Below are positions 1 to 9,322 of a DNA stretch of 64,000 bases, piece after piece. The position numbers and the translations under genes are program-made. Each line of letters opens with the position of its first letter. Position 1 is the stretch's first letter. Below the pieces are notes generated by a model, which saw nothing but the letters and a program-made list of their open reading frames with translations, ran no database searches and was not told the DNA's origin. Origin of the DNA: Clostridiaceae bacterium (GTDB lineage Bacteria; Bacillota; Clostridia; Oscillospirales; Acutalibacteraceae); contig JAETSR010000001.1 in NCBI GenBank assembly GCA_021769555.1, forward strand, positions 434,001-498,000, written 5' to 3'.

Positions 1-650
1 CCAAGGCCGAGCTCTCCGCTGAAAACGTGGAGGCCCTTAAAAAGGGTATCGTGAACCTGAAGGCCCATGTGGAGAACATGCACAAGTTCGGCGTGCCCGT
101 AGTAGTAGCCATCAACCGCTTCGGCACCGACACAGACGCTGAGCTCAAGGTGATAGACGACTGCTGCAAGGAGCTTGGAGTAAATTACGCCCTCTCCGAG
201 GTGTTCGGCAAGGGCGGCGAGGGCGGCATGGAGCTGGCTAGGACCGTCTGCGGCGTGATAGACAGGGAGAAGAGCAATTTCGCGCCCATCTATCCCGACG
301 GCACCACAGTGGAGGAAAAGATAGAGGCCGTCGCCGGGAAGATTTACGGCGCGGCGGGAGTCACCTTCACGAACCAGGCCGTGAAGTCCCTTAAAGAGAT
401 AAAGGTCCTTGGGGGCGATAAAATGCCGGTATGTATCGCCAAGACCCAGTACTCCCTCTCCGACGACCCCGCCCTTTTAGGTAGGCCCACTGGCTTTACC
501 GTGACTATACGCGACTTGAAGCTATCCTCCGGCGCGGGCTTCGTGGTGGCCTACGCGGGTGATATAATGACCATGCCCGGCCTGCCCAAGGTCCCTGCCG
601 CCGAGAAGATAGACGTGGACGACGACGCGGTGATACATGGGCTGTTCTGA
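1..650 (+). CDS. fhs: Formate--tetrahydrofolate ligase, C-terminal part
   Basis: This cytosolic enzyme joins formate to tetrahydrofolate using ATP and gives 10-formyl-THF for one-carbon metabolism. Only about the last 215 residues of a family of roughly 555 are here: the frame is already open at base 3, so the start and the ATP-binding loop lie upstream of the window. Visible family blocks are KFGVPVVVAINRF, the Gly-rich FGKGGEGG loop, the QYSLSDDP stretch and the characteristic C-terminus MPGLPKVPAAEKIDVD ending in GLF. The stop lies seven bases before the tsaE start. folD, which interconverts the next folate intermediates, is at 6500. Identification is firm; the truncation is only the window edge. 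Confidence 0.95.
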   Translation, partial: KAELSAENVEALKKGIVNLKAHVENMHKFGVPVVVAINRFGTDTDAELKVIDDCCKELGVNYALSEVFGKGGEGGMELARTVCGVIDREKSNFAPIYPDGTTVEEKIEAVAGKIYGAAGVTFTNQAVKSLKEIKVLGGDKMPVCIAKTQYSLSDDPALLGRPTGFTVTIRDLKLSSGAGFVVAYAGDIMTMPGLPKVPAAEKIDVDDDAVIHGLF

Positions 651-657
651 GGGGGAA

Positions 658-1086
658 ATGCGGTTCATAACCGATTCCCCCGGCGAGACCCAGGCCCTGG
701 CCCGGCGCATGGCCGAGAGGCTCAATGGGGGGGAGGTCATCGCCTTTACAGGGGGCATGGGGGCGGGCAAGACCGCCTTCACCCGGGGCCTTGCCATCGG
801 CCTCGGGGCCGGGGACGTGGCCTCAAGCCCCACCTTCGCCATAGTCAACGAGTATGAGGGCAGGCTGACCCTGGAGCATTTTGACATGTACCGCATTGAT
901 ACCTGGGAGGACCTTTACTCCACCGGCTTCTTCGACTACCTGGACACGGACCGGGTGCTGGCGGTGGAGTGGAGCGAGAATATAGAGGGCGCGCTCCCTG
1001 AGGGGACTATATATATCGACATCCGCCCGGGGGACACTGAGACCCGGCGGGAGATAACCGTCAGGGGCTGGAAGGGGGAACTGTAA
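658..1086 (+). CDS. tsaE: tRNA threonylcarbamoyladenosine biosynthesis ATPase TsaE
   Basis: TsaE is the P-loop ATPase of the TsaB-TsaD-TsaE complex that makes t6A37 on ANN-decoding tRNAs in the cytosol. The 142-residue product has a Walker A motif, GGMGAGKT, near residue 30, followed by SSPTFAIVNEY and the FDMYRI block typical of the family. I chose the ATG at 658 because GGGGGA precedes it by a few bases; an in-frame ATG at 637 would overlap fhs and add seven residues. The stop overlaps the tsaB start (TAATG), so the two are translationally coupled. tsaD is not in the window. Confidence 0.93.
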   Translation: MRFITDSPGETQALARRMAERLNGGEVIAFTGGMGAGKTAFTRGLAIGLGAGDVASSPTFAIVNEYEGRLTLEHFDMYRIDTWEDLYSTGFFDYLDTDRVLAVEWSENIEGALPEGTIYIDIRPGDTETRREITVRGWKGEL

Positions 1087-1787
1087 TGGTGATACTTGGT
1101 ATAGAGTCCTCCGCGGGGCCCGCCTCGGCGGCAGTGGCGCGGGACGGCCGGCTGCTGGGGGAGTTCTTCGTGAACACAAAGCAGACCCACAGCCAGACCC
1201 TCCTGCCCATGGCGGAGGCCCTGCTGAAAAACCTCGGCCTCGGGTGCGGGGACCTGGACTGCATAGCTGTCTCGAACGGCCCCGGGTCCTTCACCGGGGT
1301 GCGTATCGGCGTGTCGTGCGCGAAGGGCCTGGCCATGCCCAACAATACCCCCTGCTGCGGGCTCTCTACTCTCGAGGTCATAGCGCACGGCGGGGCGGGT
1401 TTTACAGGCAGCGTCATATGCGCTGTAATGGACGCCCGGTGCGGGCAGGTGTACAACGCCCTCTTTGAGCCCGGGCCAAATGGCCTTGCCCGGCTGACAG
1501 AGGACCGGGCAGTATCCATAGAGGAGCTGGGCCGGGAGTGCCGCAAATTCGGGGACAGGCTGGTGCTCTTCGGGGACGGCGCGGAGCTCTGCCACAGGGA
1601 GTTTTTATCCTGGGGCGCAAAGCTTGCCCCGGAGGCGGCGCGTTTCCAGCGTGCGGCAGGGGCGGCGCTTTTGGCCGGGGGCAGGCAGTGGGTATCCTCC
1701 GGGGAGCTCCTGCCGGCATACCTCCGTATGCCCCAGGCCGAGAGGGAACTGAAAGCAAAGCAGAAAAACAGGGAGGAAACAAAATGA
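1086..1787 (+). CDS. tsaB: tRNA threonylcarbamoyladenosine biosynthesis protein TsaB
   Basis: TsaB is the ASKHA-fold partner of TsaD and scaffolds the t6A synthesis complex. The 233-residue protein starts with ILGIESSAG, a degenerate phosphate-1 motif, and has HSQTLLPM and the SNGPGSFTGVRIG signature of the family near residues 55-75. Length is normal. It overlaps tsaE by one base at the start and rpiB by four bases at the end (ATGA), which puts it in a tightly coupled operon. The C-terminal 60 residues are Ala/Glu/Lys-rich and poorly conserved, as usual for TsaB. Confidence 0.93.
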   Translation: MVILGIESSAGPASAAVARDGRLLGEFFVNTKQTHSQTLLPMAEALLKNLGLGCGDLDCIAVSNGPGSFTGVRIGVSCAKGLAMPNNTPCCGLSTLEVIAHGGAGFTGSVICAVMDARCGQVYNALFEPGPNGLARLTEDRAVSIEELGRECRKFGDRLVLFGDGAELCHREFLSWGAKLAPEAARFQRAAGAALLAGGRQWVSSGELLPAYLRMPQAERELKAKQKNREETK

Positions 1788-2230
1788 AGCTTGCAATAGG
1801 CTGCGACCACGGCGGGTTCGCCCTTGCCGAGGCGCTGAGGGCCCATATGAGGGACAGGGGGATAGAGTACCTGGACTTCGGAACACACAGCACGGACTCG
1901 GTGGACTACCCGCTGATAGCACTAAAGGTCGCAAGGGCCGTATCCGGCGGGGAGGCTGACCTGGGGGTGCTCATATGCTCCACGGGCATAGGCATTTCCA
2001 TTGCCGCCAACAAGGTGAAGGGCATACGGGCGGCGGTAGTCACAAACGAGCTCTGCGCGGGGCTCACCAGGAGCGACAACGACTCCAATATCCTGTGCAT
2101 GGGCGGCAAGGTGGTGGACGAGGAAACCGCCGTGAAAATATTCGACAAATTTACCGGCACAAAGTTTGAGGGCGGCCGCCACGCAAGGCGCGTGGGACAG
2201 GTGATGGATATTGAGGCAGGCAGACTATAA
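1784..2230 (+). CDS. rpiB: Ribose-5-phosphate isomerase B
   Basis: This RpiB/LacAB-family sugar-phosphate isomerase interconverts ribose 5-phosphate and ribulose 5-phosphate in the pentose phosphate pathway. The 148-residue product shows AIGCDHGG at the N-terminus, the CSTGIGISIAANK anion-hole block with the catalytic Cys, and DNDSNILCMGG. The ATG at 1784 overlaps the tsaB stop (ATGA) and has GGAGG nine bases upstream. A longer in-frame extension exists upstream but lies inside tsaB and is not family-like. An allose 6-phosphate isomerase role is less likely in this setting, next to upp and nucleotide genes. Confidence 0.93.
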   Translation: MKLAIGCDHGGFALAEALRAHMRDRGIEYLDFGTHSTDSVDYPLIALKVARAVSGGEADLGVLICSTGIGISIAANKVKGIRAAVVTNELCAGLTRSDNDSNILCMGGKVVDEETAVKIFDKFTGTKFEGGRHARRVGQVMDIEAGRL

Positions 2231-2242
2231 GGAGGGAACACC

Positions 2243-2881
2243 ATGAAAAACTATGAGAATGTCTTTGTTATGGACCACCCGCTTATACAGCATAAGCTGA
2301 CATTTTTAAGGAGCGCCGGTACCGGCACGAAGGAGTTCAGGGAGCTGGTGAGCGAAATTGCGAACCTCATGTGCTATGAGGCCACCCGGGACCTCCCCCT
2401 GATGGACGTGGAGACCGTCACCCCAATGCAGAAGACCACCACCAAGGTGATAGCCGGCCGGAAGCTCGCCTTCGTGCCCATACTCCGGGCGGGCCTCGGC
2501 ATGGTGGACGGAATGCTGAACCTTGTGCCCTCCGCCAAGGTGGGCCATATCGGCCTTTACAGGGACCACGACACCCTAAAGCCCGTGGAGTACTATAATA
2601 AGCTCCCCCAGGACATCACCGAGCGGGACGTTATTGTGCTGGACCCAATGCTGGCCACCGGCGGCTCGGCCATGGACGCCATCACCATAGTGAAGCGCAG
2701 CTGCCCCAAGAGCATAAAATTTCTGTGCATAATCGCCGCCCCCGAGGGGCTTGAGGTACTCACAAAGGCCCATCCCGACGTGCAGATATACTGCGCGGCG
2801 GTGGACGAAAGGCTCAATGAGAACGGCTATATCCTCCCCGGGCTCGGCGACGCTGGGGACAGGATTTTCGGGACTCTGTAA
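2243..2881 (+). CDS. upp: Uracil phosphoribosyltransferase
   Basis: Upp salvages uracil with PRPP to give UMP in the cytosol. The 212-residue protein is full length. It has the PRPP-binding loop as [16 protein letters not shown], the uracil-side C-terminal block [13 protein letters not shown], and an N-terminal [12 protein letters not shown] motif common to all Upp proteins. Its ATG follows a strong AAGGAGGGAACACC ribosome site 12 bases after rpiB, so it is probably the last gene of the fhs-tsaE-tsaB-rpiB-upp run. A new promoter follows it. Confidence 0.96.
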   Translation: MKNYENVFVMDHPLIQHKLTFLRSAGTGTKEFRELVSEIANLMCYEATRDLPLMDVETVTPMQKTTTKVIAGRKLAFVPILRAGLGMVDGMLNLVPSAKVGHIGLYRDHDTLKPVEYYNKLPQDITERDVIVLDPMLATGGSAMDAITIVKRSCPKSIKFLCIIAAPEGLEVLTKAHPDVQIYCAAVDERLNENGYILPGLGDAGDRIFGTL

Positions 2882-2888
2882 ACAAGGC

Positions 2889-2917
2889 TTTTCATTTTGA
2901 ATAAAGTGTGATATAAT
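2889..2917 (+). promoter_or_regulatory. Probable sigma-A promoter of the yfmF operon
   Basis: An extended -10 element, TGATATAAT (hexamer at 2912-2917), lies in the 87-base gap between upp and yfmF. The -35 at 17-bp spacing (TTTTCA, 2889-2894) is weak, which fits an extended -10 promoter. No terminator hairpin was seen after upp, so some read-through is likely. Confidence 0.5.
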
Positions 2918-2968
2918 ATACAGGATAATGTATTTTGACCGTATAATTTTGAAATAAGGAAGCGTTTT

Positions 2969-4225
2969 ATGAGTGAAATCATGACCTACCCCATCAGCGG
3001 CGCCGCTGTGCTGAAAAGCTTCATCGACCCCGGCTTCAAGACCATGCGGGTGTCGGTGAACATGCTGACGCCCCTTACAAGGCCAACGGCGGCAAAGTAT
3101 GCCATACTGCCGCCGCTTGCGGGCCGCGCCACGAGGGAGTACCCGGACTATACGGCCCTGGGACAGAAGCTCTCATATCTGTACGGCGCAAGCTTCGGCT
3201 CGGGCGTTCAGAAGATAGGGGAGTACCAGGCGCTGAGCCTTTCTGCCGGCGGGATAGCCAGCCGGTACGCCTTCGGCGGCGAGGATATGTTCGCGGAGCT
3301 CAGCGGCCTTTTGCTGGGCGCGCTCTTCGACCCCCTGAGGGACGACGGCGGCCTGTTCCCTGAGGACGGCTTCATCCAGGAGAAGCGCCAGATGCTTGAG
3401 CAGAAGGACGCCGAGTTCAGCGACAAGATGGTCTACGCCCACCAGCGCTGCTATGAGCTGCTCTTTGAGGACAGGCCCGCCGGCCTTGACCGCCTGGGCG
3501 CCAGGGAGGACATCGAGGCCCTCACAAGGGAGGACCTGCGCGGGGCCTGGGAGGAGCTCATAAGCGGGGCAAGGTTTGAAATTTTCACCCTGGGCGACTG
3601 CCGCCCGGACGTGGAGGCCATCCGGGAGAGATTTGCGGGGGTCGGCCGGGCGCGAGACCTGGGCCCGGTGCCCTATGAGGAGCCGGAGCTCCGGCGCGTG
3701 ACCGAGTGCCAGCCGGTGGCCCAGTCCAAGCTGACCATGGCCCTGAGGGCCGAGGTCCCCGCTGAGGAGCGGCTGGTGTTCCAGCTGATGAGCGCCGTGC
3801 TGGGCGAGCCCACCAGCTCCAAGCTCTTTCAGAATGTGCGGGAGAAGCAGAGCCTCTGCTACTACTGCGACAGCGCCTTCTCCTGGGTGAACAACGCCCT
3901 TTTCATAGAGAGCGGCGTTGAGACGGAGAACCTGGACCGTGCGGAGGAGGCCATACTCGGGCAGCTGGCCGCCCTGCAGAGGGGAGAGGTCACGAAGGAG
4001 GAGCTTGAGTACGCCAAGCTCTATATGTGCAACAGCCTTCGCGCGGTAAAGGACTCCCTGCACAGGGTGGAGAGCTGGTATATGAGCAGGGCCTTCGACC
4101 GGTCGGAAATGTCCCCCGGCCAGGCTGCGGATATCCTGATGAAGTATACTGTAGACGACGTGGTTGAGGCCGCGAACCGGCTCAGGCCGGCGGTGGTCTA
4201 TAAGCTGAAAGGGGGCGGGGAGTGA
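2969..4225 (+). CDS. yfmF: M16-family protein YfmF, EF-P modification-associated
   Basis: This is an M16 (insulinase/processing-peptidase) fold protein of the YfmF (YmfF) type. In Bacillus the YfmF/YfmH pair is linked to 5-aminopentanol modification of elongation factor P. The 418 residues match the family length. There is no HxxEH zinc motif in the N-terminal domain (the region reads ALGQKLSYLYGASFGSG), so it is expected to be the non-catalytic partner of YfmH. The second M16 domain has the usual SSKLFQNVREKQSLCYYC block near residue 290. The stop overlaps the yfmH start. No efp gene is in the window. Confidence 0.85.
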   Translation: MSEIMTYPISGAAVLKSFIDPGFKTMRVSVNMLTPLTRPTAAKYAILPPLAGRATREYPDYTALGQKLSYLYGASFGSGVQKIGEYQALSLSAGGIASRYAFGGEDMFAELSGLLLGALFDPLRDDGGLFPEDGFIQEKRQMLEQKDAEFSDKMVYAHQRCYELLFEDRPAGLDRLGAREDIEALTREDLRGAWEELISGARFEIFTLGDCRPDVEAIRERFAGVGRARDLGPVPYEEPELRRVTECQPVAQSKLTMALRAEVPAEERLVFQLMSAVLGEPTSSKLFQNVREKQSLCYYCDSAFSWVNNALFIESGVETENLDRAEEAILGQLAALQRGEVTKEELEYAKLYMCNSLRAVKDSLHRVESWYMSRAFDRSEMSPGQAADILMKYTVDDVVEAANRLRPAVVYKLKGGGE

Positions 4226-5493
4226 TGGAGCTGCAAAAAATCGAGAGCGCCAGGGCGGGTGATTTCTACTATAAGGGGCGCCACCCCTCGGGCCTTGACG
4301 TCTATCTGTACCCAAAGGAGAACGGCTCCAGCACCCGGGCGGTGTTCGGGACAAAGTACGGCTCTATAGACAGCTGCTTTCAGCGCAGCGACGAGCCCGC
4401 ACCTGAGACTGTGCCCGAGGGCATAGCCCATTACCTTGAGCATAAGCTCTTCGAGAGCGAGGACGGTGACGCCTTCGCCCGGTATGCCGAGACCGGGGCC
4501 AACGCCAACGCCTTCACCGGCTTTGAGTCCACCTGCTACGTGTTCTCCTGCACCGACCGGCTCTATGATTCCCTTCGCATACTGCTGGACTTTGTGCAGT
4601 CGCCCTATTTTACCGAGGAGACCGTTGCAAAGGAGCAGGGGATAATCGGCCAGGAGATAAAGATGTACGAGGACTCCCCCGGATGGAGGGTGTTCTTCAA
4701 CTACCTTCAGGCCATGTACCACAGGCACCCGGTGAAAAACGACGCCGCCGGGACCATTGAGAGCATAGCTAGGATAACCCCTGAGTACCTCTACCGCTGC
4801 TATAACACCTTCTATAATCTGAACAATATGGTGCTGGTGCTCTCGGGAAAGTTCGACGTTGACAAGGTGCTGGGTGTGTGCGACGAAATGCTGAAGCCCT
4901 CGCCCACCCTGAGCGTTAGGCGGGTCTTCCCGGAGGAGCCGGATACCATCGTGAAGCCGCTGATAGAGCAGAGGCTCTCCGTGGCCATGCCGGTGTTCCA
5001 GTTCGGCTATAAGGAGAGCGCTAAAAAGCTCAATGAGCACGACCTGGCGGCCATGAGCGCCCTGCTGACAATACTGGGCTCAGACGCCTCGGTGACCTTC
5101 CGCCGCCTGCTGGACAGCGGGCTCATAAACGAGGCCAGCTTCAGCAGGGACTATTTCGAGGGCTCCGGCTACGCCACGGTGATGTTCGGCGGCGAGTCCA
5201 GGGACCCTGAGGCGGCCGCGGAGCTGATACGCGGGGAGGTGGCAAGGCTTCAGAGGGAGGGCATTTCCGAGGATGACTTCCGCTGGGCAAAGCGTAGCCT
5301 CTACGGGGAGAGCATAGCCTCCTTAAACCATGCGGTGAGCATAGGCAGCTGGATAACGGACTTCGCCTTTAAGGGCCTGGAGCTGTTCACCTATATCGAC
5401 GCCCTCGCGGAGCTCACCCTGCCCCAGGTCCAGAAAAAGCTGGAGGCCCTAAGGGACGACAGGAGCGTGCTCTCGGTGATACGCCCGATTTAG
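4225..5493 (+). CDS. yfmH: M16-family zinc protease YfmH, EF-P modification-associated
   Basis: This is the catalytic partner of YfmF. The inverted zinc motif HYLEH is present near residue 70, followed by the distal glutamate region NANAFTGFEST, so it should bind zinc and cleave peptides. The product is 422 residues, with two M16 domains. I place the start at the ATG overlapping the yfmF stop (TGATG, 4225); a GTG three bases earlier is the alternative. The peptide substrate and the link to EF-P come from knowledge of the Bacillus pair, not from this sequence. Confidence 0.87.
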   Translation: MELQKIESARAGDFYYKGRHPSGLDVYLYPKENGSSTRAVFGTKYGSIDSCFQRSDEPAPETVPEGIAHYLEHKLFESEDGDAFARYAETGANANAFTGFESTCYVFSCTDRLYDSLRILLDFVQSPYFTEETVAKEQGIIGQEIKMYEDSPGWRVFFNYLQAMYHRHPVKNDAAGTIESIARITPEYLYRCYNTFYNLNNMVLVLSGKFDVDKVLGVCDEMLKPSPTLSVRRVFPEEPDTIVKPLIEQRLSVAMPVFQFGYKESAKKLNEHDLAAMSALLTILGSDASVTFRRLLDSGLINEASFSRDYFEGSGYATVMFGGESRDPEAAAELIRGEVARLQREGISEDDFRWAKRSLYGESIASLNHAVSIGSWITDFAFKGLELFTYIDALAELTLPQVQKKLEALRDDRSVLSVIRPI

Positions 5494-5508
5494 TTTCACA
5501 GGAAAGGA

Positions 5509-6495
5509 TTGGTAAAGCAGGTGGAGCATTTAGTAGAGTTTCCCGGCCTTGGGATAAGCGTCAGGGTCAATGAGGTGGCGCTGAAAATAACTGAGGGCTA
5601 CAGTATCCGCTGGTACGGCGTGATAATCGCGCTGGGCTTTCTCCTGGCTGTGGTCTATGCCTGGAGCAGCGTTAAGAAGATGAATATAGATTCAAACAGG
5701 CTGGTGGACGCGGTGATAGCCGGCACCCTTGGGGGAATTGTCTTCGCCCGCCTGTACTATGTGGTGTTTTTCCACGACGGCAGCGGGCATAACAGGTATT
5801 TTGAAAACCCTATGGAGATTTTAAAGATACACGACGGCGGCATTGCCATATACGGCGGCATAATCGGCGCCCTGCTCATAGGCGGCCTTGTGGCTAAGTG
5901 GCGGGGGCTGAGGGTCCCGGCGGTGCTGGATATAGCCTGCCTCGGCTTTCTCATAGGCCAGGGCGTGGGGCGCTGGGGGAACTTTGTGAACCAGGAGTGC
6001 TTCGGCGGGCCCACAAGCCTGCCCTGGGGCATGGTGAGCGACAACACCGGCGGCGTGGCCGTGCACCCGTGCTTCCTGTATGAGTCCCTCCTATGCCTGC
6101 TGGGCTTCCTGCTGCTGCATATATTCACCAGGAAATACCGAAAATACGACGGCCAGACCTTTATCCTGTACATCATCTGGTACGGCGTTGTGCGCTTCTT
6201 CATCGAGGGCACCCGCACGGACAGCCTGCTTCTCTATGAGAACGGCCCCAAGGTGTCCCAGCTGGTGGCGGCGGCCTGCGTGCTGGCAGGAATCGTTCTG
6301 CTGATACTCTTCAGGAACAGGAACGACCTGTCCGGCTGCGGGAACAGGCATGTGATGGAGTCCCTGGGCCTGATAAAGACGGAGGCTGACCCGGCTTTGA
6401 AGACGAGCACCATTTTCGGGGACCTGCCGCCGGTGGACGAGGATAAGGAGCCAGAGAAGAAAGCTGATATTCCCGAAGAAAAAGAAAGCAGGTGA
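5509..6495 (+). CDS. lgt: Phosphatidylglycerol--prolipoprotein diacylglyceryl transferase
   Basis: Lgt transfers diacylglycerol from phosphatidylglycerol to the lipobox cysteine of prolipoproteins; it is an integral membrane enzyme. The 328-residue product has about seven membrane segments, the HDGGIAIYGGIIG block around residue 105, and the Lgt signature GRWGNFVNQECFGGP near residue 155. A hydrophilic acidic tail of about 60 residues (DEDKEPEKKADIPEEKE) extends past the last helix. The TTG at 5509 sits very close to its AGGAAAGGA site, so the in-frame GTG at 5521 is a credible alternative. Several lipoproteins encoded here (33739, 45371, 48305) are likely substrates. Confidence 0.93.
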   Translation: MVKQVEHLVEFPGLGISVRVNEVALKITEGYSIRWYGVIIALGFLLAVVYAWSSVKKMNIDSNRLVDAVIAGTLGGIVFARLYYVVFFHDGSGHNRYFENPMEILKIHDGGIAIYGGIIGALLIGGLVAKWRGLRVPAVLDIACLGFLIGQGVGRWGNFVNQECFGGPTSLPWGMVSDNTGGVAVHPCFLYESLLCLLGFLLLHIFTRKYRKYDGQTFILYIIWYGVVRFFIEGTRTDSLLLYENGPKVSQLVAAACVLAGIVLLILFRNRNDLSGCGNRHVMESLGLIKTEADPALKTSTIFGDLPPVDEDKEPEKKADIPEEKESR

Positions 6496-6499
6496 GAGT

Positions 6500-7354
6500 T
6501 TGGCAGTAATAATAGACGGAAAGGCTGTGGCGGCCAGGGTGAAGGCCCGGGCAGCCAAGGAGGCCGCCGCGCTGGCTGAGAGGGGCGTTACCCCGGGGCT
6601 TGCGGTGGTGATAGTGGGCAGCGACCCGGCTTCAAGGATTTATGTAAACAACAAGAAGAAGGCCTGTCAGGAGACCGGCATATACTCCGAGGAGTACGCC
6701 CTCCCGGAGGGCACCTCCCAGGGGGAGCTTCTCTCCCTGGTGGAGAGGCTGAACCATGACCCGAAGATAAGCGGCATACTGGTGCAGTCCCCGCTGCCCG
6801 GGGGGCTCGACGAGGCCGCCCTGGTGGAGGCCATCGACCCGAAGAAGGACGTGGACGCGTTCCACCCCTATAATGTGGGCAAGCTAATGCAGGGCCGGCA
6901 GATATTCCTGCCCTGCACCCCGGCGGGAGTTATAGAGCTGCTGAACTCGGCCAATGTGGAGATAGCCGGGAAGAACTGCGTCGTCATAGGCCGCAGCGAT
7001 ATCGTAGGCAAGCCCATGGCCATGCTTCTCATGCAGAATAACGGCACTGTGACAATCTGTCACAGCAAAACCCAAAACCTTGCAGAGATTTGCCGGGGCG
7101 CCGACATTCTGGTGTCCGCGGTGGGCAAAGCGGGCTTTGTGACCGGGGATATGGTAAAGCCCGGGGCGGCTGTTATAGACGTGGGCATGAACCGGGACGA
7201 AAACGGCAAGCTCTGCGGGGACGTGGCCTTCAAGGAGGCGGAGAAGACCGCCGGGTGCATAACCCCGGTTCCGGGAGGCGTGGGCCCCATGACGATTGCA
7301 ATGCTCATGCAGAACACCGTAACGGCGGCGAAGCTGCAAAAGGGCCTCTGCTGA
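6500..7354 (+). CDS. folD: Bifunctional methylenetetrahydrofolate dehydrogenase/cyclohydrolase
   Basis: FolD oxidises 5,10-methylene-THF with NADP and hydrolyses the methenyl form to 10-formyl-THF. The 284-residue protein has the active-site Lys/Tyr region YVNNKKKACQETGI, then GILVQSPLPGGLD, the VIGRSDIVGKPMA Rossmann turn, and the C-terminal PVPGGVGPMTIAML block. It begins with TTG at 6500 behind AGGTGAGA, five bases after the lgt stop. It works with the fhs product at the left edge of the window in the same one-carbon pathway. Confidence 0.96.
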   Translation: MAVIIDGKAVAARVKARAAKEAAALAERGVTPGLAVVIVGSDPASRIYVNNKKKACQETGIYSEEYALPEGTSQGELLSLVERLNHDPKISGILVQSPLPGGLDEAALVEAIDPKKDVDAFHPYNVGKLMQGRQIFLPCTPAGVIELLNSANVEIAGKNCVVIGRSDIVGKPMAMLLMQNNGTVTICHSKTQNLAEICRGADILVSAVGKAGFVTGDMVKPGAAVIDVGMNRDENGKLCGDVAFKEAEKTAGCITPVPGGVGPMTIAMLMQNTVTAAKLQKGLC

Positions 7355-7390
7355 TAACAGCTGATAATCTAGTGAAAGGAGCGGCCCGGG

Positions 7391-9322
7391 GTGCCGGACC
7401 GTGTGGCGTGGTTTATGGGTAAGCTGCTGGAAAATATCCGCTCCCCCAGGGACCTCAGGTCCCTTGGCCGCCCGGAGCTCGATTCCCTGTGCGAGGAAAT
7501 GCGGGAGGTCATAATCCGTACCGTCTCCGACAACGGCGGGCACCTTGCCTCAAACCTGGGGGTCGTGGAGCTCACCGTGGCCCTGGGGCTGGCCTTTTCG
7601 CCCCCTGAGGACGCCATCGTCTGGGACGTGGGCCATCAGAGCTACCCCTATAAGCTGCTCACAGGGCGGTACGGCAGCTTTTCCACCCTGCGCCGGGAGG
7701 GGGGCCTCTCAGGATTTCCCAACCGGGAGGAGAGCCCCTGCGACAGCTTCACCAGCGGGCACAGCAGCGCCTCCATATCCTCGGCCCTGGGCCTTTCGGA
7801 GGCCGGGCGGCTGCAAAACAGGGAGGGCTATGTGGTTGCGGTCATCGGCGACGGCGCCCTCACCGGCGGGCTCTCCTTCGAGGGCCTGAACAATGCCGGG
7901 CAGCACCGGCGCAATCTCATTGTGATACTAAACGACAACACCATGTCTATCTCAAAGAACGTTGGCTCCCTGGCGAGATACCTCACCTATATGCGCACAA
8001 AGCCCGGCTATATCAAGGCCAAAAGCAGCGTTGAGGACGCCCTCGGACGCCTGCCGCTGGTCGGCAGGCCCATAGCCAGGAGCATGAGAAGAGTAAAGAG
8101 CAATATCAAGAAGATACTGTATAACTCAACGATTTTCAGCGACCTGGGCTTTGCCTACTACGGCCCCTTTGACGGCCACAACATCAAGGAGCTCTCCGAG
8201 ACCTTTGAGGCCGCGAAGCTTTTGCGCAGGCCGGTGCTCATCCATGTGCGCACATATAAGGGCAAGGGGTATCAGTACGCGGAGCAGTCCCCCACATTAT
8301 ACCACGGCATTTCAGGTTTTGACGTTGACACAGGGGACCCGGGCGAGAAGGCCCAGAGCTTCTCCGACGTGTTCGGCCAGACCCTCTGCCGCCTGGCCCG
8401 GGAGGACGGCAGAATATGCGCCATCACCGCCGCCATGGCCGAGGGCACGGGGCTTGCGGGCTTCAGGCAGGAGTTTAAGGGGCGCTTCTACGATGTGGGC
8501 ATAGCCGAGGAGCACGCCGTGACCTTTGCCGGGGGCCTGGCAGTGGGGGGAATGCTGCCTGTATTCGCCGTGTACTCCACATTTTTGCAGCGCAGCTACG
8601 ACCAGCTCATCCACGACGTGGCAATGCAGAAGACAAAGATACTCCTGGCTATAGACCGGGCCGGCATAGTGGGCGAGGACGGCATGACCCACCAGGGCCT
8701 TTTCGACGTGGCCTTTTTGCGCACGGTGCCTGGTGTGACCCTCTACTCCCCCTCATACTTTCAGGAGCTCAGGGAGCAGCTGGAATATCTCGCCAAAAAC
8801 GGCGGCGGGATATGCGCAATACGGTATCCCCGGGGGCGGGAGCTCAGCAGGCCCTCGTATTTCCGCAGCGGCACGGAGTTCCGCAACGGTACGGAGCCCT
8901 ATTCCGTGTACGGCCCTCCGGACGCTGAGATATGTATAGCCACATACGGCAGGCTGTTCTCCTTTGCCGCCGAGGCCGCGGACAAGCTCAGGGCCCGGGG
9001 GATAGGGGCAAAGCTCCTGAAACTCAACAGGGTGATACCAATCGAGCGGGCCGCCGTGAAGGAGGCCGCCGCCTGCCGCCGGGTGTTCTTCTTCGAGGAG
9101 GGCATACGCCAGGGGGGCGCTGGGGAGAACTTCGCAAGCCTCCTTTTGGAGGAGGGCTTTTCCGGGCAGTATGTGCTCAGGGCCGTGGACCAGCCCTTTG
9201 TGAAGCACGCCCCCATGTTCCGCTCCCTTGAGGCCCTGGGGCTCAGCACGGCGGGCATAATGAAAACAGTGCTTGAGCACTTGGGAGAGGAGGGGAGCGG
9301 CCTTGCCGAAAAAGAGGCTTGA
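7391..9322 (+). CDS. dxs: 1-deoxy-D-xylulose-5-phosphate synthase
   Basis: Dxs is a thiamine-diphosphate enzyme that condenses pyruvate and glyceraldehyde 3-phosphate in the first step of the MEP isoprenoid pathway. The 643 residues are full length. Visible parts are VWDVGHQSYPYKLLTGR, the ThDP motif GDGALTGG with downstream NDNTMSIS, the FGPFDG-like YYGPFDGHN block, and the transketolase C-terminal domains with DRAGIVGEDGMTHQG. The GTG at 7391 has AAAGGAG nine bases upstream; an in-frame ATG at 7415 is closer to the usual family start but has no good ribosome site. It is followed by tlyA, nadK, argR and recN, a common Firmicute order. Confidence 0.96.
   Translation: MPDRVAWFMGKLLENIRSPRDLRSLGRPELDSLCEEMREVIIRTVSDNGGHLASNLGVVELTVALGLAFSPPEDAIVWDVGHQSYPYKLLTGRYGSFSTLRREGGLSGFPNREESPCDSFTSGHSSASISSALGLSEAGRLQNREGYVVAVIGDGALTGGLSFEGLNNAGQHRRNLIVILNDNTMSISKNVGSLARYLTYMRTKPGYIKAKSSVEDALGRLPLVGRPIARSMRRVKSNIKKILYNSTIFSDLGFAYYGPFDGHNIKELSETFEAAKLLRRPVLIHVRTYKGKGYQYAEQSPTLYHGISGFDVDTGDPGEKAQSFSDVFGQTLCRLAREDGRICAITAAMAEGTGLAGFRQEFKGRFYDVGIAEEHAVTFAGGLAVGGMLPVFAVYSTFLQRSYDQLIHDVAMQKTKILLAIDRAGIVGEDGMTHQGLFDVAFLRTVPGVTLYSPSYFQELREQLEYLAKNGGGICAIRYPRGRELSRPSYFRSGTEFRNGTEPYSVYGPPDAEICIATYGRLFSFAAEAADKLRARGIGAKLLKLNRVIPIERAAVKEAAACRRVFFFEEGIRQGGAGENFASLLLEEGFSGQYVLRAVDQPFVKHAPMFRSLEALGLSTAGIMKTVLEHLGEEGSGLAEKEA

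Noticed and set aside
3173..4354. 393-codon antisense frame over yfmF
   Set aside because: Codon-bias artefact; the yfmF and yfmH readings are coupled and conserved.
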